A DNA stretch of 7,525 nucleotides, taken from the NCBI GenBank assembly GCA_002454125.1, contig DKII01000029.1, positions 9,844-17,368 on the forward strand, written 5' to 3'. The position numbers and the translations under genes are program-made. Below are positions 1-5,976 of the stretch, in pieces. This stretch comes from Novosphingobium sp. UBA6722 (GTDB lineage Bacteria; Pseudomonadota; Alphaproteobacteria; Sphingomonadales; Sphingomonadaceae). The notes below the pieces were generated by a model that had not been told where the DNA came from, made no database searches, and saw only the letters and a list, made by a program, of their open reading frames with translations. Within the stretch, counting starts at the first letter, position 1. Every line of letters starts with the position of its first letter.

Positions 1-105
1 CTCGGCGGCGGGCAGGGGCGGGTCTCGGCCGACTGGCGGCTGCGCGCGGCCGGCAATGCCGCCCCCAAATCGGGTCCTGCGATCACGCTGTCCGCAGGTT
101 TCTAG
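1..105 (+). CDS. 3' end of an unidentified protein (possible outer-membrane barrel C-terminus)
   Basis: The frame is open from the first base and ends at TAG 103-105, giving 34 residues that finish in LSAGF. The tail mixes polar and hydrophobic residues and closes with a terminal phenylalanine, the usual C-terminal signature of outer-membrane beta-barrels recognised by the BAM machinery. That is a family-level hint only, because the fragment is too short to name. Codon choice (G or C in third positions) matches the neighbouring genes. It is co-directional with the TauE/SafE gene, with a 50-bp gap. It could instead be the end of any soluble protein that happens to end in Phe. Confidence 0.5.
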   Translation, partial: LGGGQGRVSADWRLRAAGNAAPKSGPAITLSAGF

Positions 106-122
106 GGCCTGACGCCTTTTTT
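104..122 (+). terminator. Weak candidate intrinsic terminator after the first gene
   Basis: A short GC-rich segment (GGGCC...CGCC) that can form only a 3-4 bp stem is followed directly by six T residues at 117-122. The T run is the only one of its kind in this GC-rich window and sits just after the stop codon. The stem is too short to be convincing, so transcription may continue into the next gene. Confidence 0.25.
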
Positions 123-155
123 CCGCCGCCCTGCTGGGCTAGCCATGGCAGGCAG

Positions 156-1070
156 ATGGACGTTTACCTTCCCATTGCCAATCTGGCGGTCAACGGCCTG
201 GTCATCGTCGCGCTTGGCGGGCTGACCGGGATCCTGTCCGGCATGTTCGGCGTGGGCGGCGGGTTCCTGACCACGCCGTTGATGATCTTCTATGGCATCC
301 CGCCCACGGTCGCCGCCGCTTCGGCTGCCAGCCAGGTAACCGGCGCCTCGGTTTCGGGCGTCTTCGCCCATACCCGGCGCGGCGGGGTCGATTATCACAT
401 GGGCACCGTGATGGTTGCGGGCGGGGTGATCGGCACCGGGATTGGCGCGGTGCTGTTCCGGATCCTCCAGCAATGGGGCCAGATCGATATCGTCATCAAC
501 CTGCTCTACGTCGGCCTGCTCGGCACGATCGGCACGCTGATGGCGCGCGAAAGCTGGCAGTCGGTCAAGGCCCAGCGCACCGGCGTGCCGCTGCCCGCGC
601 GCAAGCGGCGCCACCACCCGATGGTCGCCAACCTGCCGCTGCGCTGGCGGTTCTATCGCTCGGGCCTTTACATCTCGCCGCTGGCCCCGCTGCTGCTGGG
701 CGTCTTCACGGGTGTGTTGACCATGCTGATGGGGATCGGCGGCGGATTCGTGCTGGTCCCGGCGATGCTCTACATCCTGGGGATGAGCGCCAACGTGGTG
801 GTCGGCACTTCGCTGTTCCAGATCCTGTTCGTGACCATGATCACCACGATGATGCACGCGCTGACCACCAAGGCGGTCGATATCGTCCTGGCGGTGCTGC
901 TGCTGATCGGTTCGGTTTCAGGCGCCCAGATCGGCTCGCAGCTGGCGCAAAAGGTTCCGGCCGAACGGCTGCGCTTTGTCCTGGCCGCCATCGTCCTGCT
1001 GATCGCGCTGCGCATGCTGATCGGCCTCGCCTGGCAGCCGGACGAGATCTACACGGACTCGCCGCTATGA
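156..1070 (+). CDS. TauE/SafE-family (COG0730) membrane exporter
   Basis: This is a 304-residue inner-membrane protein of the TauE/SafE family, whose characterised members are linked to export of sulfite, sulfoacetate or other small organosulfur anions. The actual substrate here is unknown. The two internally repeated halves each carry the family's glycine-rich signature: residues 21-41 (GGLTGILSGMFGVGGGF then TTP) and residues 182-202 (GVFTGVLTMLMGIGGGF then VLVP). About eight hydrophobic segments alternate with short loops, and a basic cytoplasmic loop (RKRRHH) lies near residue 150. The MDVYLPIA start matches what I recall of alphaproteobacterial homologues. Its ribosome binding site is weak (GCAGG only 3 nt upstream). 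An ATG at 145 is in another frame. The stop overlaps the next gene's ATG by 4 bp, and pairing with a TIGR02186 gene is common in alphaproteobacteria, so the two probably work together. Confidence 0.93.
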   Translation: MDVYLPIANLAVNGLVIVALGGLTGILSGMFGVGGGFLTTPLMIFYGIPPTVAAASAASQVTGASVSGVFAHTRRGGVDYHMGTVMVAGGVIGTGIGAVLFRILQQWGQIDIVINLLYVGLLGTIGTLMARESWQSVKAQRTGVPLPARKRRHHPMVANLPLRWRFYRSGLYISPLAPLLLGVFTGVLTMLMGIGGGFVLVPAMLYILGMSANVVVGTSLFQILFVTMITTMMHALTTKAVDIVLAVLLLIGSVSGAQIGSQLAQKVPAERLRFVLAAIVLLIALRMLIGLAWQPDEIYTDSPL

Positions 1071-1984
1071 GGGTGGGTGCTCTCTGGGTGCGCCAACTGC
1101 CTCCGCAGTTGGCTAGCAACACCGGCCCGCTCCCCCGGCCCAACCGCCCACAGGGTATCCTATTCGGGTGGTTGGGCCGGGGGAGTGGGCCGGTGTTGCA
1201 AGGCCAAGCCGGATGGCTTGGCCGCACCTTGCGCAGAGCGCTGTTCGCTATCCTCTGCCTGATCTTGCTGGGCGGTGCGCGCGATCCGATCCTGGTGCCG
1301 GAAGTCTCGCAGCACGAGATCCAGGTCCGCCAGGGCTTCACCGGCACCGAACTGCTGCTGTTCGGCGCGATCCTGACGCCCGAGGGCAGCCGCGCCGGCC
1401 AAGACTATGACATTGTCGTCGTGCTCAAGGGGCCGACCAACGCGATCATCCTGCGCGAGAAGCAGCGGATCGCCGGGATCTGGGTCAACGCCGCCAGTGC
1501 CGAGTTCCGCTCGGCCCCCTCCTTCTTCGCGGTCGCGTCCTCCAAGCCGATCAGCAAGATCGTCGATCAGAAGACCGCCGCGATCTATGAGCTGGGCCTG
1601 CCGTGGCTGCAGCTTTCGCCGATTGGCGCCTTCGACCCGGCCGAACAGCGCCGCTTTTCAGAGGGCCTGGTCGAACGACGGGTGCGCGAGGGGCTCTACA
1701 AGGAGGACCCGCGCGGCGTGAACGTCAGCGAGCAGGTGCTCTATCAGGCCCGCATCAAGCTGCCGTCCTCGGTCCAGACCGGAATCTATACGGCTGAGAC
1801 CTTTGCCGTCAGCAAGGGCCGGGTGGTGGCCTCCGCCGTCGCCCGGGTTGAGGTGCGCAAGGTCGGTTTCGAACGGCTGGTCGCCCAGTTCGCCGATGAC
1901 AACGGTTTCCTCTATGGCCTGCTGGCCGTGATGGTCTCGGTTGGCATGGGCTTTGTCGCGGGACGGCTGTTCGCCCTCGTTTAA
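1067..1984 (+). CDS. TIGR02186-family (alpha-proteobacterial TM) protein with aberrant N-terminus
   Basis: The product has 305 residues from ATG 1067. From about residue 72 it reads like the TIGR02186/PF09608 family of alphaproteobacterial membrane proteins of unknown function: a conserved block VPEVSQHEIQVRQGFTGTEL, then LLLFGAILTP, DYDIVVVLKGP, REKQRIAGIWVN, FRSAPSFFAVASS and AIYELGLPWLQLSP. A signal or anchor segment (RRALFAILCLILLGG, about residues 56-70) and a C-terminal membrane helix (about 280-303) place the central domain in the periplasm. The gene is coupled to the TauE/SafE gene by an ATGA overlap. Residues 9-54 are encoded by the palindromic element at 1087-1228 and have no counterpart in the family as I know it. 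The true start is therefore uncertain. ATG 1067 gives an odd n-region of more than 50 residues. TTG 1229 would give a textbook signal peptide beginning M-RRALF but has no visible ribosome binding site. GTG 1193 is also in frame. Confidence 0.88.
   Translation: MRVGALWVRQLPPQLASNTGPLPRPNRPQGILFGWLGRGSGPVLQGQAGWLGRTLRRALFAILCLILLGGARDPILVPEVSQHEIQVRQGFTGTELLLFGAILTPEGSRAGQDYDIVVVLKGPTNAIILREKQRIAGIWVNAASAEFRSAPSFFAVASSKPISKIVDQKTAAIYELGLPWLQLSPIGAFDPAEQRRFSEGLVERRVREGLYKEDPRGVNVSEQVLYQARIKLPSSVQTGIYTAETFAVSKGRVVASAVARVEVRKVGFERLVAQFADDNGFLYGLLAVMVSVGMGFVAGRLFALV
1087..1228. repeat. Composite cloverleaf-like palindromic element (three hairpins inside a closing stem)
   Basis: This 142-bp element has these parts in order. 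The closing stem is GGTGC 1087-1091 pairing with GCACC 1224-1228. Hairpin A (1092-1113) has perfect 9-bp arms GCCAACTGC/GCAGTTGGC and a 4-nt loop. The central hairpin (1116-1199) has 30-bp arms with one mismatch (G1129 opposite T1186, a G-U wobble in RNA). It extends inward by one G-U and three G-C pairs to a 16-nt loop. Hairpin B (1202-1223) has perfect 9-bp arms GGCCAAGCC/GGCTTGGCC and a 4-nt loop. Two-base spacers (TA and AA) separate the hairpins, so the layout is symmetric: 5-22-2-84-2-22-5. It lies just inside the 5' end of the TIGR02186 gene, and the frame stays open across it. It resembles REP/MITE-type or Rickettsia-palindromic-type elements in style, but I do not recognise a named family. 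Confidence 0.85.
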
Positions 1985-2025
1985 GCCATTTTAACCGCCC
2001 AAGCCTATGGTCCGCCCTGCCTTTA

Positions 2026-2061
2026 GACAGGGGCCATTTGACAGGGGACGCCACGGGCATG
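2026..2061 (+). promoter_or_regulatory. Translation start region of the HerA-like gene with duplicated GACAGGGG
   Basis: GACAGGGG occurs twice, at 2026-2033 and 2040-2047, 14 bp apart. Each copy could serve as a ribosome binding site for one of two in-frame starts: TTG 2038 (4-nt spacer) or ATG 2059 (about 11-nt spacer). ATG 2059 is preferred because it is a stronger codon and its spacing is acceptable. The segment between the two starts encodes only seven residues (MTGDATG), so the choice barely changes the protein. Confidence 0.45.
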
Positions 2062-3750
2062 GACGGTTTGAACAACAACGGTTTTGGGCAGCGTGACAAC
2101 CAGGCAGAGGCCGAAGCGTCGGCTGCCGCACCGGCTGCCGAGATCGACAATGCCCGCGAACCGATCGGCATCATCCTCGAGATCGCCGGTTCGGGTTCGG
2201 CCATCGCGCTGGACCTTCAACGGCTGCAGGAATGCGCCGATGACGCCGACCCTTCGGTCGCGCTGGCCGGGCAGGTCGGCAGCCAGATCAAGATCCGCGT
2301 CGGCAAGGGCTGGCTGCTCGCCTCGGTCCGCACCCAGCGCCAGGATTCCAAGACTCCGGGCGGGATCATGGCCCAGATCGACTTCCTGGGTGAAGGCGAT
2401 GAAGAGCGCCTGACCGGCCGCATCCACTCATTCCGCCGCGGCGTGACGCGCTATCCGATCCCCGGCGCGCTGATCTATCCGGCCACCAGCAACGACCTCA
2501 AGCAGATCTACGCCAGCGATGGCCGCTCCTCGATCCAGGTCGGCACTGTCTTCCCGACCAAGGACATCCGCGCCGGGCTCTACATCGATTCGCTGCTGGG
2601 CAAGCACTTCGCGCTGCTCGGCTCGACCGGTACCGGCAAATCGACCAGCGCCGCGCTGATCCTCCACCGGATCTGCGAGTCTGCGCCGGAAGGCCACATC
2701 GTGATGATCGACCCGCACGGCGAATACTCCGCCGCGTTCAAGCAGACCGGCATGATCTTCGACGTGTCCAACCTGCAGATGCCCTACTGGCTGATGAACT
2801 TCGAAGAGCACTGCGAAGTGTTCCTCACCTCCAGCGGCAACGACCGGCAGGAGGACATGGACATCCTCAGCAAGTGCCTGCTCGCGGCGCGGGCCAAGAA
2901 CCGGCTGGCCGAAGGCATGGGCAAGATCACGGTCGACAGCCCGATCCCCTATCTGCTGTCGGACCTCACCAACCTGATCCAGACCGAGATGGGCAAGCTC
3001 GACAAGGCGACCTCATCGGCGCCCTACATGCGGATCAAGAACAAGATCGACGAGCTGAAGGCCGATCCGCGCTTCCAGTTCATGTTCTCCGGCATGCTGG
3101 TGGGTGATACGATGGCCGAGTTCATCTCGAAGATCTTCCGCCTGCCGAGCCGCGGCAAGCCGATCTCGATCATCGACGTTTCGGGCGTCCCCTCGGACAT
3201 CACCTCCACCGTGGTCGCCGTGCTCAGCCGCATGGTCTTCGACTTCGCGATCTGGGCCCGTGACGAGAAAACCCGCCCGGTCCTGCTGATCTGCGAAGAA
3301 GCCCACCGCTATGTGCCGAACGAGAAGAACGCCGATGGCTCTTCGGTCGGCCGGATCCTGGGCCGCATCGCCAAGGAAGGCCGTAAGTACGGCGTCAGCC
3401 TGGGCCTGATCACCCAGCGTCCGTCGGACCTGGCCGAAGGCGTGCTCTCGCAGTGCGGCACGATCATCTCGATGCGCCTCAACAACGATCGCGACCAGGC
3501 TTTCGTGAAGGCTGCCATGCCTGAAGGCGCGCGCGGCTTCCTCGATTCGATTCCGGCGCTGCGCAACCGCGAATGCATCATCTGCGGCGAGGGCGTTTCG
3601 ATCCCGATCCGCGTTGCCTTCGATGATCTTGAGGAAATGAAGCGCCCAGCCTCGGCCGACCCTTCGATCAGCGAACTGTGGCGCGATGCCGGCGGCGAGG
3701 AGGAAATGGTCCTCCGCACCGTCCAGCGCTGGCGCGCGCAGGGTAGGTAA
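2059..3750 (+). CDS. HerA/DUF87-type hexameric ATPase (putative DNA translocase)
   Basis: The product has 563 residues from ATG 2059. The N-terminal ~120 residues fit a HAS-barrel, the beta-barrel found at the start of HerA and ATP-synthase-like ATPases. A RecA/FtsK-like motor follows: Walker A GSTGTGKS at residues 188-195, an HIVMIDPHGEYS strand around 213-224 (the HerA signature), Walker B VLLICEEAHR at 408-417 with paired acidic residues 413-414, and a sensor/arginine motif ITQRPSDLAEG from 451. Characterised HerA proteins form hexamers that translocate double-stranded DNA, usually with the nuclease NurA in archaea or with Sir2/DUF4297-type effectors in bacterial defence systems. No such partner lies within this window. 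All catalytic motifs look intact. The gene follows the TIGR02186 gene after 74 bp and converges on the MATE gene with a 6-bp gap. The cellular role is unknown. A housekeeping role in chromosome maintenance or repair is possible but not shown. Confidence 0.9.
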   Translation: MDGLNNNGFGQRDNQAEAEASAAAPAAEIDNAREPIGIILEIAGSGSAIALDLQRLQECADDADPSVALAGQVGSQIKIRVGKGWLLASVRTQRQDSKTPGGIMAQIDFLGEGDEERLTGRIHSFRRGVTRYPIPGALIYPATSNDLKQIYASDGRSSIQVGTVFPTKDIRAGLYIDSLLGKHFALLGSTGTGKSTSAALILHRICESAPEGHIVMIDPHGEYSAAFKQTGMIFDVSNLQMPYWLMNFEEHCEVFLTSSGNDRQEDMDILSKCLLAARAKNRLAEGMGKITVDSPIPYLLSDLTNLIQTEMGKLDKATSSAPYMRIKNKIDELKADPRFQFMFSGMLVGDTMAEFISKIFRLPSRGKPISIIDVSGVPSDITSTVVAVLSRMVFDFAIWARDEKTRPVLLICEEAHRYVPNEKNADGSSVGRILGRIAKEGRKYGVSLGLITQRPSDLAEGVLSQCGTIISMRLNNDRDQAFVKAAMPEGARGFLDSIPALRNRECIICGEGVSIPIRVAFDDLEEMKRPASADPSISELWRDAGGEEEMVLRTVQRWRAQGR

Positions 3751-3756
3751 AAGGGG

Positions 3757-5178
3757 TCACGCTGGCTGCGTATCGTCCGCCGCGGCGGCGATACGCGCTT
3801 GCAATCTGCGGCGCCATGGCAGCCTGAAGTACACTGCCAGCGTCAGACCCAGCGACGTGATCGAGCTGATCACGAACGAATACCACAGCGCATCCGCCCC
3901 GAGCAGCGGGTAGAGCAGGTAATAGGCGCTTAGCCGCACCACATACATCGATACGAACAGCACCAGCAGCGCCGCATAGTTCGCGCCGAAGGCGCGCAGC
4001 GGGCCGAACAGCACGATCGTCACCCCGAAGGGCAGATAGGTCCAGATCGCCAGGTCCTGGATATGGACGGCGGCGTCAACCGAAGGGCTGCCGGCCCCCA
4101 GCAGCAGTTCCAGCACCGGCCGGTCAAACGGGACCAGCGCGGCGATCAGCAGCCCGGTCATGGCCAGATTGGTCAGGCTTCCGGCCAGGCTGATCGCATC
4201 GACCCGGTCCTCGCGCCCCGCGCCGATGTGCTGGGCCACCATCGCGCTGACCGCGCCGCCGATCGCCATCGCCGGCATGCCGATGTAGTTCCAGATCTGC
4301 AGCAGCGCGCCATAGGCCGCCGCGGTGACCACGCCTTCGCGGTTGACCAGCCCGATCATGATCACCCCGGCGCCGGAAATGACCAGCATCTGCGCGCCCA
4401 TCGGCAGCCCGCGGGATAGCAGGTAGCGGCTTTCCTCCCAGCGCGGTTTCAGCCAGGCGAGCTCTGCCCCGCGCAGCCGCAGCGGCAGGTCCTTGGCATA
4501 AATCCACACCAGCATCGCGCCAAAGCCGATTGTCGTAGCGATCACCGTTGCCCAGGCCGATCCGGCAATGCCGAGCGCCGGGGCAGGGCCCAGGCCCAGG
4601 ATCAGGATCGGGTTGAGCACCACGTCGAGCAGCGTTGCCAGGATCATGAAGCGCAGCGGCGTGGCCGCATCGCCCGATCCGCGCAGGCCCATCGCGATCA
4701 TCGTGGTGATCGTGGCGATCGGGTTGGCGATGAATACCACCCGCAGATAGGCCAGCGCCTGGTCATGCGCGGCCCCCGGCGTGGCGAGCAGATCGAGCAC
4801 CTTGTCGGCAAACACGATGCCCAGCGTCGCCATGACCAGCGAGATCATGCCCGTCAGCCCCAGCGCCGCGCCCAGCACGCGGCGGGCCGCGATCACGTCA
4901 TTGGCGCCCCAGGCCTGCCCGATCCGCACGGTTGCCGCCATGCCGAAGCCGAAGACCAGCGCGAACAGCAGGAACATCAGGATGTTCGAATTGGCCGCGG
5001 CCGCCAGCGCCTCATCGCCCAGCAATTGCCCGACCCAGACCGCGTTGATCGAGCCGTTGAGGCTTTGCAGCACGTTGCCGACCAGTTGCGGCAGGGCAAA
5101 GACCAGCAGGGTCCGGGTCAACGGCCCCTCGGTCAGGTTGCCCTTCAGCGGGCCGGTTCCGGGGGCAGCATCGCTCAT
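3757..5178 (-). CDS. MATE-family multidrug/drug:cation antiporter
   Basis: This is a 473-residue inner-membrane protein of normal MATE length, with about twelve hydrophobic helices in two six-helix halves. Typical family stretches include LTEGPLTRTLLVFALPQLVG at the N-terminus, a GDEALAAAANSN loop, GLRGSGDAATPLRFMILATL followed by DVVLNPILILGLGP, and GIAGSAWATVIAT. The second half has GLPMGAQMLVISGAGV and AVSAMVAQHIGAGREDRV. MATE proteins expel cationic or aromatic compounds using Na+ or H+ gradients. Substrate and coupling ion cannot be read from the sequence. ATG 5178 overlaps the queE stop (ATGA). No clear ribosome binding site precedes it, so expression probably depends on translation of queE. 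The C-terminus is basic then Ala-rich. Its stop lies 6 bp from the stop of the convergent HerA-like gene. Confidence 0.95.
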   Translation of the reverse strand: MSDAAPGTGPLKGNLTEGPLTRTLLVFALPQLVGNVLQSLNGSINAVWVGQLLGDEALAAAANSNILMFLLFALVFGFGMAATVRIGQAWGANDVIAARRVLGAALGLTGMISLVMATLGIVFADKVLDLLATPGAAHDQALAYLRVVFIANPIATITTMIAMGLRGSGDAATPLRFMILATLLDVVLNPILILGLGPAPALGIAGSAWATVIATTIGFGAMLVWIYAKDLPLRLRGAELAWLKPRWEESRYLLSRGLPMGAQMLVISGAGVIMIGLVNREGVVTAAAYGALLQIWNYIGMPAMAIGGAVSAMVAQHIGAGREDRVDAISLAGSLTNLAMTGLLIAALVPFDRPVLELLLGAGSPSVDAAVHIQDLAIWTYLPFGVTIVLFGPLRAFGANYAALLVLFVSMYVVRLSAYYLLYPLLGADALWYSFVISSITSLGLTLAVYFRLPWRRRLQARIAAAADDTQPA

Positions 5179-5906
5179 GTCCCGCGGGTATCACCATAGA
5201 GGTGGATATGCATCCGGTCCGAAAGGCGTAGCCCGTTTTGCAGCGCCAGCGGGGCCAGCCAGCGCTCGCGGGTCCGCAGGGTTTCGCTGTCGGTCCCCTC
5301 GGGCATGACGAAGGTCCGTTCGCGCGGCAGACGGTGGGTTTCGATCAGCTCCAGCACCTCGGCAATGTCATCGGGCGTCGCCACGACAAACTTAAACCAG
5401 GCTTGAGGTTTCTGAATCCACTCCGCGAAGCGCTCGGGAATCTGTGCAGAGTCAACGGGATTCCCGGAATGCTTCAGTTTCGGGCTGACATTGTACTGGC
5501 TGACCAAGGGATCGAGCGCGGGATGCGGGGCGACCGTGCCATTGGTCTCGATCTCCACGCTCATCCCTTCCAGCTGGGCCACCATGCGTGCCAAAGCTGC
5601 CCCCTGGAGCAGCGGTTCGCCCCCGGTGATCACTAGCCGGTCCTGCCCCAGCGCCATGATCCGCGCGGCGACATCGGCCTCGTCCAGCACCACCTGGTTG
5701 GCCTTGCGCTCAAACGCCAGGCCATCGCGGTGCGGGCGGTTATCGCCCTCGAACCGCCAGGTATAGGCGGTGTCGCACCAGGTGCAGGCCAGGTTGCAGC
5801 GCGACAGCCGCACGAAGGCCACCGGCCGCCCCATGCTTGCGCCTTCGCCCTGGAGCGAGGCGAAGATCTCCGGTTCGTCCGGCGTGGTGGTGGCAAGGGT
5901 CAGCAT
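5175..5906 (-). CDS. queE: 7-carboxy-7-deazaguanine synthase QueE
   Basis: This 243-residue radical SAM enzyme converts 6-carboxy-5,6,7,8-tetrahydropterin to 7-carboxy-7-deazaguanine, an early step towards preQ0 and the tRNA nucleoside queuosine. Visible motifs are the substrate-contacting FASLQGEGASMG (15-26), the QueE-type CX3CX2C cluster motif with Cys37, Cys41 and Cys44 (RCNLACTWCDT), the SAM-binding TGGEPLLQ (94-101), IETNGT, NVSPKLKHSG and the C-terminal HIHLYGDTRGT. Length and motifs are complete. The ATG at 5906 has an AAGGA ribosome binding site 9 nt upstream. The gene overlaps the MATE gene by 4 bp and lies 175 bp downstream of valS. No queC, queD or queF is in view, so the rest of the pathway must be elsewhere. 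Confidence 0.97.
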   Translation of the reverse strand: MLTLATTTPDEPEIFASLQGEGASMGRPVAFVRLSRCNLACTWCDTAYTWRFEGDNRPHRDGLAFERKANQVVLDEADVAARIMALGQDRLVITGGEPLLQGAALARMVAQLEGMSVEIETNGTVAPHPALDPLVSQYNVSPKLKHSGNPVDSAQIPERFAEWIQKPQAWFKFVVATPDDIAEVLELIETHRLPRERTFVMPEGTDSETLRTRERWLAPLALQNGLRLSDRMHIHLYGDTRGT

Positions 5907-5915
5907 GGCGCAGAG

Positions 5916-5920
5916 TCCTT
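5916..5920 (-). promoter_or_regulatory. Ribosome binding site of queE (AAGGA)
   Basis: AAGGA on the minus strand lies 9 nt before ATG 5906. It is the clearest ribosome binding site of the minus-strand pair and supports this start for queE. Confidence 0.6.
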
Positions 5921-5931
5921 GGCAGATTTGC

Positions 5932-5966
5932 GCGCGGTAGGACAGGGCGGGTTTGAACCACCGCGC
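5932..5966 (-). other. Hairpin in the queE leader overlapping a tRNA T-arm-like segment
   Basis: On the minus strand GCGCGGT (5966-5960) can pair with ACCGCGC (5938-5932) across a 21-nt loop, giving a perfect 7-bp stem about 25 nt upstream of the queE start. Within it, 5962-5946 reads GGTGG-TTCAAAC-CCGCC, which fits a tRNA T-arm (5-bp stem with one T-G pair, 7-nt loop with TTCAA). It is followed by seven bases, then ACC. No other part of a tRNA precedes it. Either fold could be a leader structure or a relic, and neither resembles a preQ1 riboswitch as I know it. Confidence 0.4.
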
Positions 5967-5976
5967 CTCGCGAGTT

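Noticed and set aside
102..857. A 251-codon minus-strand frame antisense to the TauE/SafE gene
   Set aside because: Its composition (runs of His, Asp, Gln and Arg with no hydrophobic core) is what GC-rich antisense frames give, and the plus strand encodes a clear exporter with family motifs.
473..1066. Open plus-strand frame extending the TIGR02186 gene upstream to 473
   Set aside because: It lies within the TauE/SafE gene in another frame and reads as Arg/Ala/Pro-rich shadow. The first sensible start is ATG 1067.
1116..1199. Central hairpin as an ordinary intrinsic terminator between tauE and the next gene
   Set aside because: There is no T-run after either arm, the arms are far longer than needed, and the frame continues through it.
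841..1347. Minus-strand frame across the palindromic element
   Set aside because: Its similarity to the plus-strand peptide comes from the palindrome itself, and the rest has no protein-like character.
2038..2043. TTGACA, a perfect -35 hexamer
   Set aside because: It lies at the gene start, and no -10-like hexamer occurs 16-18 bp downstream. Any transcript from it would start inside the gene.
1987..2058. HerA-like gene as part of a defence island
   Set aside because: No nuclease, Sir2, DUF4297 or mobile-element gene is nearby, and the neighbours look like core genes with the same codon character.
4063..4419. Plus-strand frame opposite the MATE gene
   Set aside because: Shadow frame rich in Arg, Asp, Gln and His, opposite a well-supported membrane protein.
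5907..5976. preQ1 riboswitch in the queE leader
   Set aside because: The leader has a 7-bp hairpin but lacks the A-rich tail and loop pattern of the preQ1 classes I know.
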